Below are positions 1 to 11,544 of a stretch of 64,000 nucleotides of DNA, piece by piece (within the stretch, counting starts at the first letter, position 1; the number at the start of each line of letters is the position of its first letter). Source of the stretch: Euleptes europaea (Eukaryota; Chordata; Lepidosauria; Squamata; Sphaerodactylidae). A model generated the notes under the pieces. That model saw only the letters and a program-made list of their open reading frames with translations, had not been told where the DNA came from and did no database searches. The stretch covers positions 110,604,274 through 110,668,273 of the forward strand of contig NC_079315.1 in the NCBI RefSeq assembly GCF_029931775.1. Direction: 5' to 3'. A program made the position numbers and the translations under genes.

Positions 1-420
1 CCCCACTCCTATCTCATGTGTTGAGAAGCCTCCATTTTGCTTTCAATTAACGCAATCTAGCTTTGCATATGCTGCTAGGACAGGCAAAATGTCGAAATCC
101 ATTGCTCATTTAATTTGGCAAAAACTTCCTCGTGAGATCTAAAAATACAACTCTCCCTCAAAAAAAAATTCACAAATCCACGCTGTCCACTTTTGGCTTT
201 CCAGTGCCACAACAGCAGATTTGCAAACTCCACCTCATCATATATGCATCTAGTTCAACTCCCCTCTAGGTTTTTCGGAGGCTTATGTATGAATTTGGCT
301 TGTTGCCTGGAAAAACATGGATCCTTAAAACAATTCAGTAACTTCTTGAGTTTCCCAGCACTAACAATTTAAAATTATAAAATTTGATTTCAGCTTATTT
401 CTCACAGAACCTTGATGCTT
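1..420. other. Unassigned AT-rich intergenic DNA
   Basis: I see no exon, convincing repeat or RNA gene here. The open frames are short and have no recognisable motif. Confidence 0.4.
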
Positions 421-424
421 GATA

Positions 425-640
425 GGGTTGTCAACCTCCAGGTACTAGATGGAGATCTCCCACTATTACAAGTGATCTCCAGGCAATAGAAAACAGTTCC
501 CCTGGAGAAAATGGCCGCTTTGGCAATTGGACTCTATGGCATTGAAGTCCCTCCCCTCCCCGAACCCTGCCCTCCTCAGACTCCCCCAAAACTCCCACCA
601 GTGGCAAAGAAGGACCTGGCAACCCTTCCCATCTATAACC
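425..640. mobile_element. Short non-autonomous hAT element (AGGGTTGCC family)
   Basis: It begins agggttgtcaacctccagg, continues through the family core (a Ctccag-rich arm, then gaaaatggccgctttgg, then ctatggcattgaagtcc) and ends ggcaaccct. Better preserved copies (2449-2657, 12106-12310, 44910-45103, 51318-51521) carry perfect 8-bp target duplications, which places the family in hAT. Confidence 0.75.
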
Positions 641-665
641 TAACCAGGGCTAACCCTTCTTAGCT

Positions 666-962
666 TCTGTAAAAGGTAAAGGTCCCCTGTGCAAGCACAG
701 GGTCATTCCTGACCCATGGGGTGATGTCACATCCCGACGTTCACTAGGCAGACTCTGTTTACGGGGTGGATTGCCAGTGCCTTCCCCAGTCATTTTCCCT
801 TTACCCCCAGCAAGCTGGGTACTCATTTTACCGACCTCGGAAGGATGAGTCAACCTTGAGCCGGCTACCTGAAACAGACTTCCGTCGGGATCGAACTCAG
901 GTCGTGAGAAGAGCTTTTGCCTGCAGTACTGCAGCTTACCACTCTATGCCACGGGGCTCCTT
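666..962 (-). mobile_element. tRNA-derived SINE, 'CCCCGTGGCGCAGAG' type
   Basis: Reverse orientation copy. On the minus strand it starts with a box-A-like head (gccccgtggcatagagtgg), has a box-B-like gttcgatcccgacgg, and ends near tacctttac at 666. Other copies lie at 36762, 44120, 49106 and 49619. Confidence 0.8.
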
Positions 963-1369
963 AGCTTCTGAGATCTAATGAAATCAGGGCTTCAGGGCAG
1001 CTAAACTAGCTTTTTATTCAATAGCAGCTCTTGTGCTATTGAGTTTGCCATTTGTTGAATGTAAGTCTGTGATTATGTGATGCTGCCATTATCCGTGGCA
1101 GAACAAGACCAAAGTAACAAGCCTGCTTAAAGTGGAAAGCTCCATTATAGTGTGCCCAGGGAGACTGACAATCTGCTTCGAGTTAAATCAAATCCATCTT
1201 TAGTCACAGTTTCACAAGCCCAATCCACAAAGGGAACACCATAAGAACATTGCGCATTATTAAAAACGAAGAAGAAACAATATTCAAATGATATAAAACA
1301 AACATAAAACCTACAAAACGTTCCCCAGGCAATCACAGAATAGAGTCCCGAAGACCAAGCCCTATGAGG

Positions 1370-1745
1370 AAAGGCTGCGGGAGTTGGGAATGTTTAGTCT
1401 GGAGAAGAGGTTGAGGGGGGACATGATTGCTCTCTTTAAGTATCTGAAGGGCTGTCACTTAGAGGAGGGCAGGGAGCTGTTCCTGTTGGCAGCAGAGGAT
1501 AGGACACGCAATAATGGGTTTAAATTGCGGGTGGAGAGGTACCGGCTGGATATTAGCAAAAAAAAATTAACAGTAAGAGTTGTTCGGCAGTGGCAGCAGC
1601 TGCCTAGGGAGGTGGTGAGCTCCCCCTCACTGGCAGTCTTTAAGCAGAGGCTGGACAAGCACTTGTCAGGGATGCTGTAGTAGGCTGATCCTGCATTATG
1701 CAGGGGGTTGGACTAGATGGCCTGTATGGCCTCTATGATTCTATG
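1370..1745 (+). mobile_element. CR1 LINE, 3' end with ORF2 C-terminus
   Basis: Frame 1384-1680 translates to the typical CR1 C-terminal block: LGMFSLEKRLRGDMIALFKY near the start, then a WQQLPREVV segment. It is followed by gactagatggcctgtatgg and tandem attctatga units that form the CR1 3' terminus. It is 5'-truncated, and the frame is still open for about 98 residues. Confidence 0.9.
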
Positions 1746-1749
1746 ATAC

Positions 1750-2305
1750 TATACAAACGTTCCCATTTACACAAGCAAACAGATGAAACTAGAAAACAGT
1801 AACTCTGCTTCTGCTAAGCCGATAACAGCGTTACATCAAACAATACCCAAATCTCGCTATATCTTTTAGCAATTCATAGATTGTTTAGGCTGCAATATAC
1901 ATTCTGTTTAAGCCAACAGCATGACTCCTTTCCGACATTTAGGACTGCACCTGTTTTCATTGTTTATTCAGGCAGGGGAACGAAAGAGGGATAGAGCCTC
2001 CTGATGCCTAGTCAATAGAGCCTTTAAATAATCAAATTGGAAGCAATCTGGACATCACAGCATTTACTTTGTAGTCAAGAAGGAATCAATATAGTAGCTC
2101 CCTACATTTTATTTTGTTGTAAGTCGATGGAGCGGGAAGACAGGAAGTTTCGCATCGCATGTCTGATGGCAAATAAAATCAGGTATCTTATAGGAACATT
2201 ACAGTCGGAGAAACCAAAGGAAGAGCAGCAAGTGAGGTACATAACATCAGCTGCCAAGAAAATAGACCTCTCTTCAATCAACAGTGGGTTAGCAGTTGTT
2301 TATGC
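1750..2305. other. Unassigned, no gene seen
   Basis: The open frames here (for example 2037-2339) have no recognisable motif and no good flanking splice sites. Confidence 0.35.
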
Positions 2306-3105
2306 ATGGGTGCTTTCACTCATGTTCGCCCCGGTCTGATTCAGTTGTTCCTTGGAGTTATGCATGAGTTTTCTGTCCATCAAATGACCTCACTGCCAGC
2401 CTTCACAGATCCTGGGACTTCCCGTTCCTCTGTTAACGCGATTCTTCCTAGGGTTGCCAACCTCCAGGTACTAGCTGGAGATCTTCTGCTATTACAACTG
2501 ATCTCCAGCCCATAGAGATCAGTTCATCTGGAGAAAATGGCCACTTTGGCCATTGGACCCTATGGCTTTGAAGTCCCTCCCCTCCCCAAACCACGCCCTC
2601 CTCAGGCTCTGCCCCAAAAACCTGCCGCCGATTTCGAAGAGGGACTTGGCAACCCTAATTCTTCCATCTCCCCTGAGCTCAACCTGGGTGAAATCCCCAC
2701 ATAAGGCAAAGCGCGGGACATGGAAGCTTTCTTTCATGGACAGCACTAAAGCCAATTACAAAGCAGCATGTCCAGAGGTGGGGATTCAAATACCTCCTGC
2801 TTCCTCAGAGCTGAAGAGGAAGTCTTCTGAGCAGAAGAAAGGCTTTTTAAAACCAAGGTTTGGATTTCTCCTCCCCCCGCTTCTTTTCAGATTGCTCCGT
2901 TTTTGCTCTATGTTCTTAAAATGCTTTTTAATGCGGCAATTAAGTTTGGGGGGGGGGGAGGGAACGTTTCTCTCAGTACAGCCAACTATGAAGCAGCATT
3001 TCAAATGCTTCCTGATTTGAGCTTGGAGACTGCTGGTGCATAGACTCCCAACAGGAAAGTGTTGGTCCAGCGAGCAACGAACCTCGGGTAAAACTCCCAT
3101 GCATA
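2306..3105. mobile_element. TIR element of the TTTATGCATGGG type, interrupted by a hAT element
   Basis: The segment runs from ttatgcatgagttttc-like sequence to aaaactcccatgcataaac. It matches the element at 19622-20925 in opposite orientation: both share ccccctcccc/agcagcattt-type internal blocks and the caacaggaaagtg end. The ends are inverted copies of a ttatgcatggga motif, which suggests a non-autonomous DNA transposon. I could not settle the superfamily or a target duplication. Confidence 0.55.
2449..2657. mobile_element. hAT MITE with perfect 8-bp target duplication
   Basis: The element reads tagggttgccaac ... ggcaaccta-type end, and attcttcc is duplicated at 2441-2448 and 2658-2665. 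The ends form an inverted repeat (TAGGGTTGCCAA). It is inserted inside the larger TIR element at 2306-3105. Confidence 0.9.
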
Positions 3106-3345
3106 AACGATTAGAGGGAGCTTTTTCTTCTTCTCCCTAGAACTAGAGCACCCAGCAAAGTTGTTGGGAAATACATTCAGGACAGACAAAAAGAAATCCT
3201 TCTTTACTCGACAGGTATTTAAATGCTGGGATTCACAGCCAACGGATGTAGCAATGACTATGAGCATAGATGGCTTTAAGAAGGGGTTAGACAGATTCAT
3301 AGAGGAGAGGTGCACCAATGGTGGTTACTAGTCATAGTTATTGAA
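3105..3345 (+). mobile_element. LINE 3' fragment (CR1/L3-like)
   Basis: A translation around 3190-3330 gives a LINE C-terminal block (KKSFFTRQVFKCWDS, then GFKKGLDRFIEER). The untranslated part ggagcctccatgtgcagagg recurs at 52520. It is truncated at the 5' end. Confidence 0.65.
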
Positions 3346-3865
3346 GGGAGCCTCCATGTGCAGAGGCAGCGAACCTCTGAATACCAGTCCAGAAGACTGT
3401 CCACACTGTGGCCAACCAGGTGCCTCTAGGAAGCCCCCAAACAAGACGATTGCAGCAGCACCATCCTGCCTGTGTTCCACAGCACCTAATATATTCGGCA
3501 TGCTCCTCTGATCCTGGAGAGAATAGGTATGCATCATGATTGGTATCCATTCTTACTAGTTGCCATGAATAGCCCTCTCCTCCCATGAATATGTCCACTA
3601 CCCTCTTAAAGCCTTCCAAGTTGACAGCCATCACCACATCCTGGGGCAGGGAGTTCCACAATATAACTATGCGTTGTGTGAAGAAATGCTTCCTTTTATC
3701 AGTTTTGAATCTCTCACCCTCCATCTTCAGCAGATGACACCATGTTCTAGTATTCTGAGAGAGGGAGAAAAGCTTCTCCCTGTCCACTCTCTCCAAACCA
3801 TGCATAATTTTATAGACCTCTATCATGTCTCCCCTTAGCTGCCTTTCCCCCAAGCCAAACACTGA
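3345..3865 (-). mobile_element. CR1-like LINE 3' end, 'GDMIEVYKI' subfamily
   Basis: The minus frame 3862-3338 reads LRGDMIEVYKIMHGLERVD, then FKTDKRKHFFTQRIV and LWNSLPQDVV, the C-terminal block of a CR1-clade ORF2. The tail contains the acctggttggccacagtg block shared by copies at 7005, 11545, 14225, 26140, 31940 and 45983. Confidence 0.85.
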
Positions 3866-4243
3866 GGTCCCTGTCCTCCCCAGGCTCCATCCCCAATTCT
3901 CCAGGAGTTTCCCAACCTGGAGCTGGCAACCCTACCCACCCCCATCCCCATCACACTGTATTTCTTTTTTGCTCGAGAGAAGTATTGGGGATGAGACGGA
4001 GCACCAGCCAGACGCCAATCTTGAACGAAAAGAGACACTAGGCAATCCTAAACACGGGGAGTGAAAACCACAGCAGCCAAACATTAGGCCAGTGCGTGAT
4101 AAACAGCCAATATCCTGATGCTTTTTTTAAATTGCTCCCCTTGGCAGCTGTTTCTATGCCATGAGCTCTTTCATGTGACCGTGCAGATTGAGTACTTTTT
4201 CCCTACGGCACAGAGAATATTTGTAAAGGTCTGTTGGTAGCAT

Positions 4244-4244
<1 letters not shown>

Positions 4245-4293
<49 letters not shown>
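4245..4293. repeat. (GT)n microsatellite
   Basis: About 24 uninterrupted GT units. Confidence 0.98.
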
Positions 4294-4296
<3 letters not shown>

Positions 4297-4552
4297 TCGC
4301 CCGACGATTTCGAGCAGCATGTCCCAGACATGAGTGACTACCTTGTAATTCGGCGCACAACCCAGGTCAGCCCAGGTATTGGGATGGCAAAGGATTGAAA
4401 CCCATCGACGGCCGTGAGACTCAACTGGATTCTGTTTTCCCAGGTTCACTCGCTTCTTCCTGGTTTCAACCCAAGTCATCGTTCCAGTTGGGAAGCGTTT
4501 TTACCCCTTGCTGTACCCTCTGTGGCCATAGAGAATGTTTTAAAAAACATAC

Positions 4553-4706
4553 CCACAAGAAAATAATATCTGATCATGCATAAACAAGCCCGGAAAAGAT
4601 CCTTCTCCAAATTTTCCAAGGCCTCTTTTAGATTTCCCGGACGACAGAGCGAGCAAATATAAGCCTTCCGTTGCAGAACCTGGCCCCAGAAGCGGCTCAT
4701 TGGCAT
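4553..4706 (-). CDS. Candidate exon iii of an unidentified minus-strand gene
   Basis: It follows an acceptor (cccctgactgtag) and is open to a gtatgt donor at 4552/4551. Read in the phase left by the exon at 4795-4884 it encodes ANEPLLGPGSATEGLYLLAL and continues open to the donor. No domain is recognised. It could equally be a chance open frame, and phase agreement with two neighbours is the only argument. Confidence 0.25.
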
Positions 4707-4794
4707 CTACAGTCAGGGGTCTAGGGGTGGGGGGAGAGATAGAAGGGCAAGCAGTCATAAGCAACACCAAGAACATCACGTCAATCCAACTTAC

Positions 4795-4884
4795 ACTTTG
4801 GGGGCGTCCAAAATACTCCCTCCGGTTCCGCCGGCGGAAGAATAACTAGCCCATTTCTTTGCGGCACTGTTGCTTCGGGTTGCT
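4795..4884 (-). CDS. Candidate exon ii of the same unidentified gene
   Basis: A good acceptor (tttctttccatatag) ends at 4885 and a gtaagt donor follows 4795. In the phase set by exon i the 90 bases give a stop-free, proline-rich peptide containing NGLVILPPAEPEGVFWTPPK. The block has higher GC than its surroundings. I do not recognise the family. Confidence 0.3.
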
Positions 4885-5037
4885 CTATATGGAAAGAAGA
4901 AAACATGGGTGTGAAGCCACTGCTGCAGCCTGCAGCCACCGGGGGCTTTGCTTTGGCGGTGCGTCTGACTCAGCTGGGCATGGCCAAGGCCTGTGAAGGT
5001 GAGGGATGCTAAAGGTAACGGGCAGGTGAAGAAATAC

Positions 5038-5104
5038 CTTTCGGGAGGCCAAGGATGTCCCTGCTGCAACCGCTGCTATCCCTTGTCTTGTGTAACAGCG
5101 GGAG
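5038..5104 (-). CDS. Candidate exon i of the same unidentified gene
   Basis: The acceptor is cactgttcag and the donor is a gtattt site after 5038. The frame LPLLHKTRDSSGCSRDILGL is open and leaves phase 1, which matches exon ii. It lies about 20 kb beyond the 3' end of LAS2 on the same strand. In human the next genes there are DYNAP and RAB27B, and I see no resemblance to either. Confidence 0.25.
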
Positions 5105-5294
5105 CTGAACAGTGAGAGCTGCTCTGTGTCTGTATCACTGACATGCTAGCAGCCAGCATTTCAGAAAGGCGTCTGGGAGGTCCTAGTGCCAGGATCTCTC
5201 AAGTCCTTGGTGTAGCAATCAGGTTCTTGTCGCTCCCCCTACCCCAAAGTGTGCTGCTGCTAAAACTGCCTGTTTGCTCCTTTTTAGAAGAGGA

Positions 5295-5611
5295 AAAGGA
5301 AGAAATGTTGGTTTTTATATGCCAACTTTCTCTACCACTTAAAGGAGAATCAAGCTGGCTTACAATCACCTTCCTTTCCCCTCCCCACAACAGGCACCCT
5401 GTGAGGGAGGTGGGGCTGACAGAGCTCTAAGAGAGCTGCGACTAGCCCAAGGTCACATAGCTGGCTCCATGTGGAGGAGTGGGGAAACCATCCCAGTTCA
5501 CCAGATTAGAGTCCGCCACTCACGTGGAAGGGTGGGGAATCAAACCCGGTTCTCCAGATCAGAGTCCACCGCTCCAAACCACCGCTCTTAACCACTACAC
5601 CATGCTAGCTG
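5295..5611 (-). mobile_element. Sauria-type SINE
   Basis: The full-length minus copy has a tRNA-like head (agctagcatggtgtagtgg) at 5611, a box-B-like gggtttgattccccac block and a 3' tail of agaaagttggcatataaaaa. The tail resembles the BovB LINE 3' end, as is known for Sauria SINEs. Confidence 0.9.
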
Positions 5612-5837
5612 GAAAGGTTTGCTCTTGACGTGTATGGGTACTCCCTGGCCAAAGGAAAAAAGAGGATTAAAGAATAATAAATCGTGCCATGAAGGGCACA
5701 GCAGTGAGGTAGGAGGTAGCTTTGTGTGAGTGTTTTCTTTCAAAAGAAGCATGTTTGAATTATTATGCATGCTGGACAGGGGGACAGTAATAATCCCAAT
5801 CCGAAAAAAGAAAGCACAAAAGGGAAGCAGGAGATAC

Positions 5838-6045
5838 AGGATTGCCAGCTCCAGATGGGGAAATACCTGGAGATTTGGGGGGGGTGAGGCCTGAGGAGGG
5901 CTAGGTTTGGGGAAGGGGTACAATGCCATAGAGTCCACCTTCCAAAGCGGCCATTTTCTCCAGGTGAACTGATTTCTGTTGGCTGGGGATCAGTTGTAAT
6001 AGTGGAAGATCTCCAGCCACCACCTGGAGCTTGGCAACCCAGCAC
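5838..6045. mobile_element. hAT MITE (AGGGTTGCC family)
   Basis: It carries the family core in the ggattgccagctccagatg ... cacctggagcttggcaaccc orientation. Confidence 0.7.
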
Positions 6046-6440
6046 AGATATTTATCCCTGGGCTGAAAGGCTGGTCCAAGAATCAGTGATGCCCACAGAC
6101 ATTTATCATCATCGACACCAACGACATATCTAATTCCCAGCATGGCCCCACGTGTGGATACTTACATCCATAGAATGGGGCCATGACAGATGAAAAAGAG
6201 AAAAGCCCCAGGTTTGCAACAACAACAACAACAAAACTGAAATCTTGTTAAAAAACTGTTTTTTAGAAATCCAAATAATAGAAGCACAGCTTGTAGCTTT
6301 AAATAACAAATGTCCTCTCTGGCCTTTGCTAGGCAACAGTATTGCTAGTATCTAAGCTTCTGTAAATAAAAGGCAGTGGGAGGAGGCAGGGTCCTTTCCA
6401 GGGCTGTTTTATCCTTTGAGGGTAGACTCATTGGGGCCTA

Positions 6441-6838
6441 GGATTGCCAAATCTGGGTTGTGAAATTCCTGGAGATTTGCTGGGTGGAGACCGGGGAGGG
6501 CAAGGTTTGGGGAGGGGAGGGTCTTCAGCGAGGTATAATGCATTAAAGTCCACCGCCCAAAGCAGCCACTTTCTCCAGGAGAACTGATCTTTGTAGTCTG
6601 GAGACCAATTGTAATTCTTGGGAGATCTCTAGGCTCTGCAAGGAGGTTGACAAACCTATCGAGGCCAGGCCTGGAAGCAAGAATGCAACTTGCTAGTTGC
6701 TATCACATGATGTGCGGGACTTACCCAGATAGGGTTGCCATCCTCCAGGTGGTGGCTGGAGATCTCCCGCTATTACAATTGATCAATAGAAATCTGTTCT
6801 ATTGGCTGTGCAATATGGCTGTTTTGGCTGTGCAATAG
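6441..6838. mobile_element. Two further hAT MITE copies, the second truncated
   Basis: 6441-6655 is a diverged copy (ggattgccaaatctggg to ggttgacaaacct). 6731-6838 starts agggttgccatcctccagg and lacks its right half. Confidence 0.6.
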
Positions 6839-7004
6839 CAGCCAGCCACCCCACAAAAGCCAGTGTGGTGTAGAGATCAGAGTTTCAGAACAGGATCTTG
6901 TATCTGACAAAGATCGTTAAAGCTGGCAACCCTAAAATACAGTCTGATGGACACTATTTTTATGTGACAATATTGCCAACCTCCAGGTGGGGCCTTGAGA
7001 CTAG

Positions 7005-7225
7005 TCATGCTTGAGACTAGTCATGCTGCATACCTATTCTCTCTAGTATCAGAGGAGCATGCCTATTATCTTGGGCGCGGTGGAACATAGGCAGGATGGT
7101 GCTGCTGCACTCGTCTTGTTTGGGGGCTTCCTAGAGGCACCTGGCTGGCCACTGTGTGAACAACTGGACTTGATGGGCCTTGGTCTGATCCAGCAGGGCC
7201 TTTCTTATGTTCTTATGTTGAGACC
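7005..7225 (+). mobile_element. CR1-like LINE 3' terminus
   Basis: This is untranslated tail sequence with catacctattctctctagta, the ggcacctggctggccac block and a terminal ttcttatgttcttatgtt repeat. Confidence 0.8.
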
Positions 7226-7239
7226 TCCTGGAATTACTA

Positions 7240-7400
7240 CTGGTCTCCAAACTAGACAGATCAATTCCCGTGGAGAAAATGGCTACTTTGGAGGGCAGGT
7301 TCTATGGTATTATAGACCCTGTTGAGGTCTCCATCCTTCCACGCCCCTTCCTCTTCAGGCTCTACCCCCAAATCTCCAGGAGGTTCCCAGCCCAGAGTTG
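7240..7400. mobile_element. Diverged hAT MITE fragment
   Basis: It resembles the MITE core (gtggagaaaatggctacttt, then aggctctacccccaaatctcc) and ends cccagagttggcc. Confidence 0.5.
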
Positions 7401-7499
7401 GCCAGGATGTATGACAGTTTATACTCTGGAAAATGTTGCTGGTCCTTAAGGTGCTATTGGACTCCACTTTTGTTCTAATGAAGTGCTCCTGTATTACTT

Positions 7500-8230
7500 A
7501 GCAGCCAATGGTCAGCAATACAGTCGGAGGTTGGAAGATTAAACGATCTGTTTATTAAGGCCAAAATAAATGCAGTCGGGTGTGTTCACCTCAAACAACC
7601 AGGTAAATTCACACACCAGAACAAAAGATTGCAACAACATTTATAACCTCTGGTCAGGGGTGTTACAATACACGCAATACAGAGCATAGACATACAAAGA
7701 CCCAATAATGGACACCTTTGGATTAGCATAGGCATATCAGTGGGGGTTGAGGCGGGAACTTAGTTGGTTACCTGATCTGGGACAGGGAACATTCCTTAGG
7801 CCGTAGGTAATTTTGGGCCGTGTCTTGGTGGAAGGCTGTACCAGACACAGACAGCATGATTTACTGACTCATGGCTCCTGGGTGCCACCTTCCCAAATCC
7901 CTCATGCACATGAATGCATCGTGTTTCAAACCTGCTCTTATACTTTAGGCCTAGCATTTCCATAAGAGCGATTATGCAAACTGAACACAAAAGCATACAT
8001 TCAGATAATAATGATGATTACAAGCATTACGCTAATTCCACAGATTAACACAGCAACCCACCTGGAACTAACTTCTCCTTCTCAGTAGATCTAGCCAAGG
8101 TCTCCTCAACTAGCAAGGCTGTCAACTGCCTCTCTACACTCGTTCAAAACACCAACTGCCCTCTTGGAACGGAATTCATGCAAATAAACCTTGAACTACC
8201 ATCCACACCACATCTGGCTTCATGGCTGTT
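7500..8230 (-). mobile_element. Possible solo LTR fossil (weak)
   Basis: On the minus strand there is a TATA-like ttataaatg, about 100 bases later aataaacagatcg, then a short downstream stretch, the usual order in an LTR. No internal coding region accompanies it. The ends are not clearly defined. The element is old and of undetermined family. Confidence 0.25.
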
Positions 8231-8624
8231 CCCTAGGGTTGCCAACCTCCAGGTGGTGAACAACCACAAAGCAGCACTGATGGCTAATTGCAAAAAAATC
8301 AATGCTACCGGTATGTACGTCGTATAGATTAAATTGATTATTCCAGTTGTGTTTATATAGTGTATGTTTCAATACACATCAAACACTGCACAACAGCCTC
8401 TTGTGGTTATTAAACCAAAAGCATAACCAGCCAAGGAGACCCAGGAGAGGACTATACCACCTGCTCGTGTGAACGTTTGAATGGCCTCTCAGTAGCAAGT
8501 GTTTCCCTTTGTTGTCATGCTGCGGCTCTCCCACGCTTGTTGCCATGCAACCATTCCAGAACGGCACGTGTACCTTTAGCTAGATTTTCCTTTCTATGTA
8601 TGTTAGCTAGATTTTCCTATGTAT

Positions 8625-8945
8625 GAGAGCCAGTGTGGTGTAGTGGTTAAGAACGGTGGTTTGGAGCGGTGGAGTCTGATCTGGAGGACCGGGTTTGATT
8701 CCCCCCTCCTCCACATGAGCGGCGGAGGCTAATCTGGTGAACTGGACTTGTTTCCCCACTCCTCCACATGAAGCCAGCTGGGTGACCTTGGGCTAGTCAC
8801 ACTCTCTCAGCCTCACCTACCTGACAAGGTGTCTGTTGTGGGGAGGGGAAGGGAAGGTGATTGTAAGCCGGTTTGATTCTCCCTTAAGTGGCCAAGAAAG
8901 TCGGCATATAAAAACCTCCTCCTCCTCTTCCTCTTCCTCTTCTTC
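8625..8945 (+). mobile_element. Sauria-type SINE
   Basis: Full-length: head gagccagtgtggtgtagtgg, box B gggtttgattccc, tail agtcggcatataaaaacc followed by a (CCT/CTT)n pyrimidine tract. Confidence 0.9.
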
Positions 8946-9550
8946 CATATTTTTTTTTATAAGAGGGTACTCTCTATGGCTGCCTTTCAAAGACCTAGTT
9001 TGCTTTCACGTGCGCTGAGATCTTCCCCCCCACACACACACACACTATTGCCTTTTCTCCTCTACGCTGCATTAACTTTCCTTTATATTCTCAAGCTTCA
9101 TAATCACAGACTCGGCAATCCATTGGAGACCATCTGAGCAGGATCTTTGGGGGAGAGCAAACATTTGCTTTTATTCGGCTCTATTTTAGAGACACACTGC
9201 ACACATCGCAACTAATCCAGTTGGGACGGAGGCGAACTGTGCTCTTTGATCACTTCCCATAAACCCTGTAAGCTGGGGATCTTCTCGGCGACAGAGCCGG
9301 TTCTCTGGCTAAGCCACCCAAACAGCTGCCTGGGGTGGCACAATGAAAAGGATGCTGATGGGAGGTGACGGGTGTCACCTGCCTGAAGCCAGACGTGCCA
9401 GTGCAGGAGAAGCCAATGGGTATATCTTGGTTGGGGTGACAAAATACGGCAATGACAATACCAATCAGTAGTGTGCCTGTGCAAATCAGATTTGAGGCAA
9501 GTGCTGAAATTCCTTTGGAGTTGGTACTTCTGTATCAACCCCGGTCGGTT

Positions 9551-9835
9551 TCATCGCATTAACAATTTGAGATATGCCGATGATACTACATTACTGGCAG
9601 AAAATATCAAAGACTTGATCGACTACTGCTGGAAGTTAAAGGAGAAAGTGCCAAAGATGGACTACAGCTGAACATCAAGAAGACAAAAGTAATGACTACA
9701 TAATTACTCAACTTTAAAGTTGGCAATGAGGAAATTGAAACTGTTTGAGACTTTCTATTCCTTGGCTCCTTCGTCAACCAAAAGGGGGACTGCAGCCAAG
9801 AAATCAGAAGGAGATTGAGACTGGGGGGCCTAACG
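9551..9835 (+). mobile_element. BovB/RTE LINE reverse-transcriptase fragment
   Basis: Frame 9471-9671 contains INNLRYADDTTLLAENIKDL with the YADD catalytic motif. Downstream sequence encodes a LNIKKTK block in another frame and a QKGDCSQEIRRR-like block, all characteristic of BovB ORF2. It is decayed and truncated at both ends. Confidence 0.85.
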
Positions 9836-10136
9836 CACTCGGTATATACTACGTTTAAAAAAACGTGTTATCCCGGTTAGATCGCACCTCAGACCTCCCG
9901 TTTCGGCTTGGAAATGCTGTGGAAGCGCCAGACACAACACTCATCAGTTGTATTGCCTAATAACAAATGGGAGAACCCAGTCCAGTGGACAGAAGTTGAA
10001 CTGTATTTGCTGTGACTCATTCACCCATGCAAGTTACTAGATAAGGTTGCCATTATCAGAAAATAAACATTTATGCTTGAATAAGAATACACTAATATTT
10101 GACACTAATATTTTTATAATACTGGTATAATTTAAA

Positions 10137-10363
10137 TTTGAGCCGGCGTGGTGTAGTAATTAAAGGATGTGGGAAGACCCAAGTTCAAATCTCCACTCTG
10201 ATGCCATGGAAGCTTGCTGGGTGACCTTGGGCCAGTCACACACACTCAGGCTAACCTACCTCGCAGGGTTGTTGTGAGGATAAAAAAGAGGAGAGGAGAA
10301 TGATGTAAGCTGCTTTGGGTCCCCGTTGGGGAGAAAGGCGGGGTATACATAAAGTAAATAAAG
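10137..10363 (+). mobile_element. tRNA-derived SINE, short class ending (AAAT)n
   Basis: Head gagccggcgtggtgtag, box-B-like ttcaaatctcc, then gggtgaccttgggccagtcac, ccgttggggagaaaggcgg and a terminal taaataaa. Confidence 0.8.
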
Positions 10364-10852
10364 GAGAAATAATGTTAAGGCTGCTCTGTTTAATTTTTGT
10401 TGGTAAAAATGTTTGCTCTAAAGGGCAGGCTCTTGGAAAAAAGAAAGCTGACATCCACAAACTTGCCACTTGACTGGTAATCCATCTCATCTTAAAGTAA
10501 GATTATTTCTGGCTTTCAGTCAGCTATAAACAAACACCGCTAAGGAAATATTCTAGAAACATATTCACTGTTTTTGCTTGCAATGAGAAAGTAATATAGT
10601 CAAAATCTTTGCTTGGGGGCAATAGCAATATTAGACATATAACTCTTGAGATTGTCTTGGGCAGGTTGGAATATAGCCTGAAGTCCCAGAATGCAACAAG
10701 TTTCTTTTTAAAAAATTACTGTGCAACACAGAGGCTGAAGGGGATTTTGGGTGCCGGTAAATCAGAATGCCACACTATTATTTCTCCACATTGCCCGCCC
10801 TTTTCCTCCTTATCTTCCCTCCAGCTTTCTTCCACCTCAGCTAAAAGCACTA

Positions 10853-11255
10853 GGGTAGCCAGCCTCCAGGTTGGGAAATACCTGGAGATTGTGGGTGTGG
10901 GTAGGGTTGCCAGCCTCCAGGTACTAGCTGGAAATTTCCTGCTATTACAACTGATCTCCAGCCGATAGAGAAAATGGCAACTTTGGCCATTGGACTCTAT
11001 GGCATTGAAGTCACTCCCCTCCCGAAACCACACTCTCCTAAGGCTCCGCCCCAAAAAAACTTGTTGCCAGGGACCTGGCAACCCTAGTGTGGAGCCTAGG
11101 GACGGTGGGGTTTGGAGAGGAGAGGGACTTCAATGCCATAGAGTCCAATGGCCAAAGCGGCCATTTTCTTCAGGGGAACTCTATCTCTGTCACCTGGAGA
11201 TCAGTTGTAATAGCGGGAGATCTCCAGCCACCACCTGGAGGTTGGCCACCCTAAA
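10853..11255. mobile_element. Cluster of hAT MITEs, two to three copies
   Basis: A fragment (about 10853-10900) is followed by a copy starting tagggttgccagcctccagg (about 10900-11088) and another ending cacctggaggttggccaccct at 11255 in the opposite orientation. Confidence 0.7.
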
Positions 11256-11407
11256 AAGCACCAATGAGAAGAATGGCATTTTCCAGCTGTCCCAGTTCAT
11301 CCTCTTTTGATAGCTGTTCCTTGACAAAAAACATTTCCCCTGTTTTAAAATATTTTTGTGAGAAGTTATGCGAAAATATTATTTGTGTGAGTTGCAAGCA
11401 CTTGTTC

Positions 11408-11500
11408 ATGGCCTGTGGTTCAGCGGCAAAGCAAATGTTTTGTATACAGAGGATCCTGGGGTCTCAGGTAGTAAATAGAAAGCTGGCTCCAAGGATATAG
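11408..11500 (+). mobile_element. tRNA SINE head fragment
   Basis: ggcctgtggttcagcggcaaagc resembles box A of the 'TGGCTCAGTGGTAGAGC' SINE. It is diverged and truncated. Confidence 0.4.
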
Positions 11501-11544
11501 AGTGCCCTAGGCTAGGGCAACAGCTAGGCGAGCCTCAGGATGTG

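Noticed and set aside
4154-4479. Minus frames containing long HTHTHT runs
   Set aside because: They are translations of the (GT)n microsatellite.
7500-8230. A full endogenous retrovirus
   Set aside because: Only LTR-like signals are visible and no internal region accompanies them, so it is kept as a weak fossil LTR candidate.
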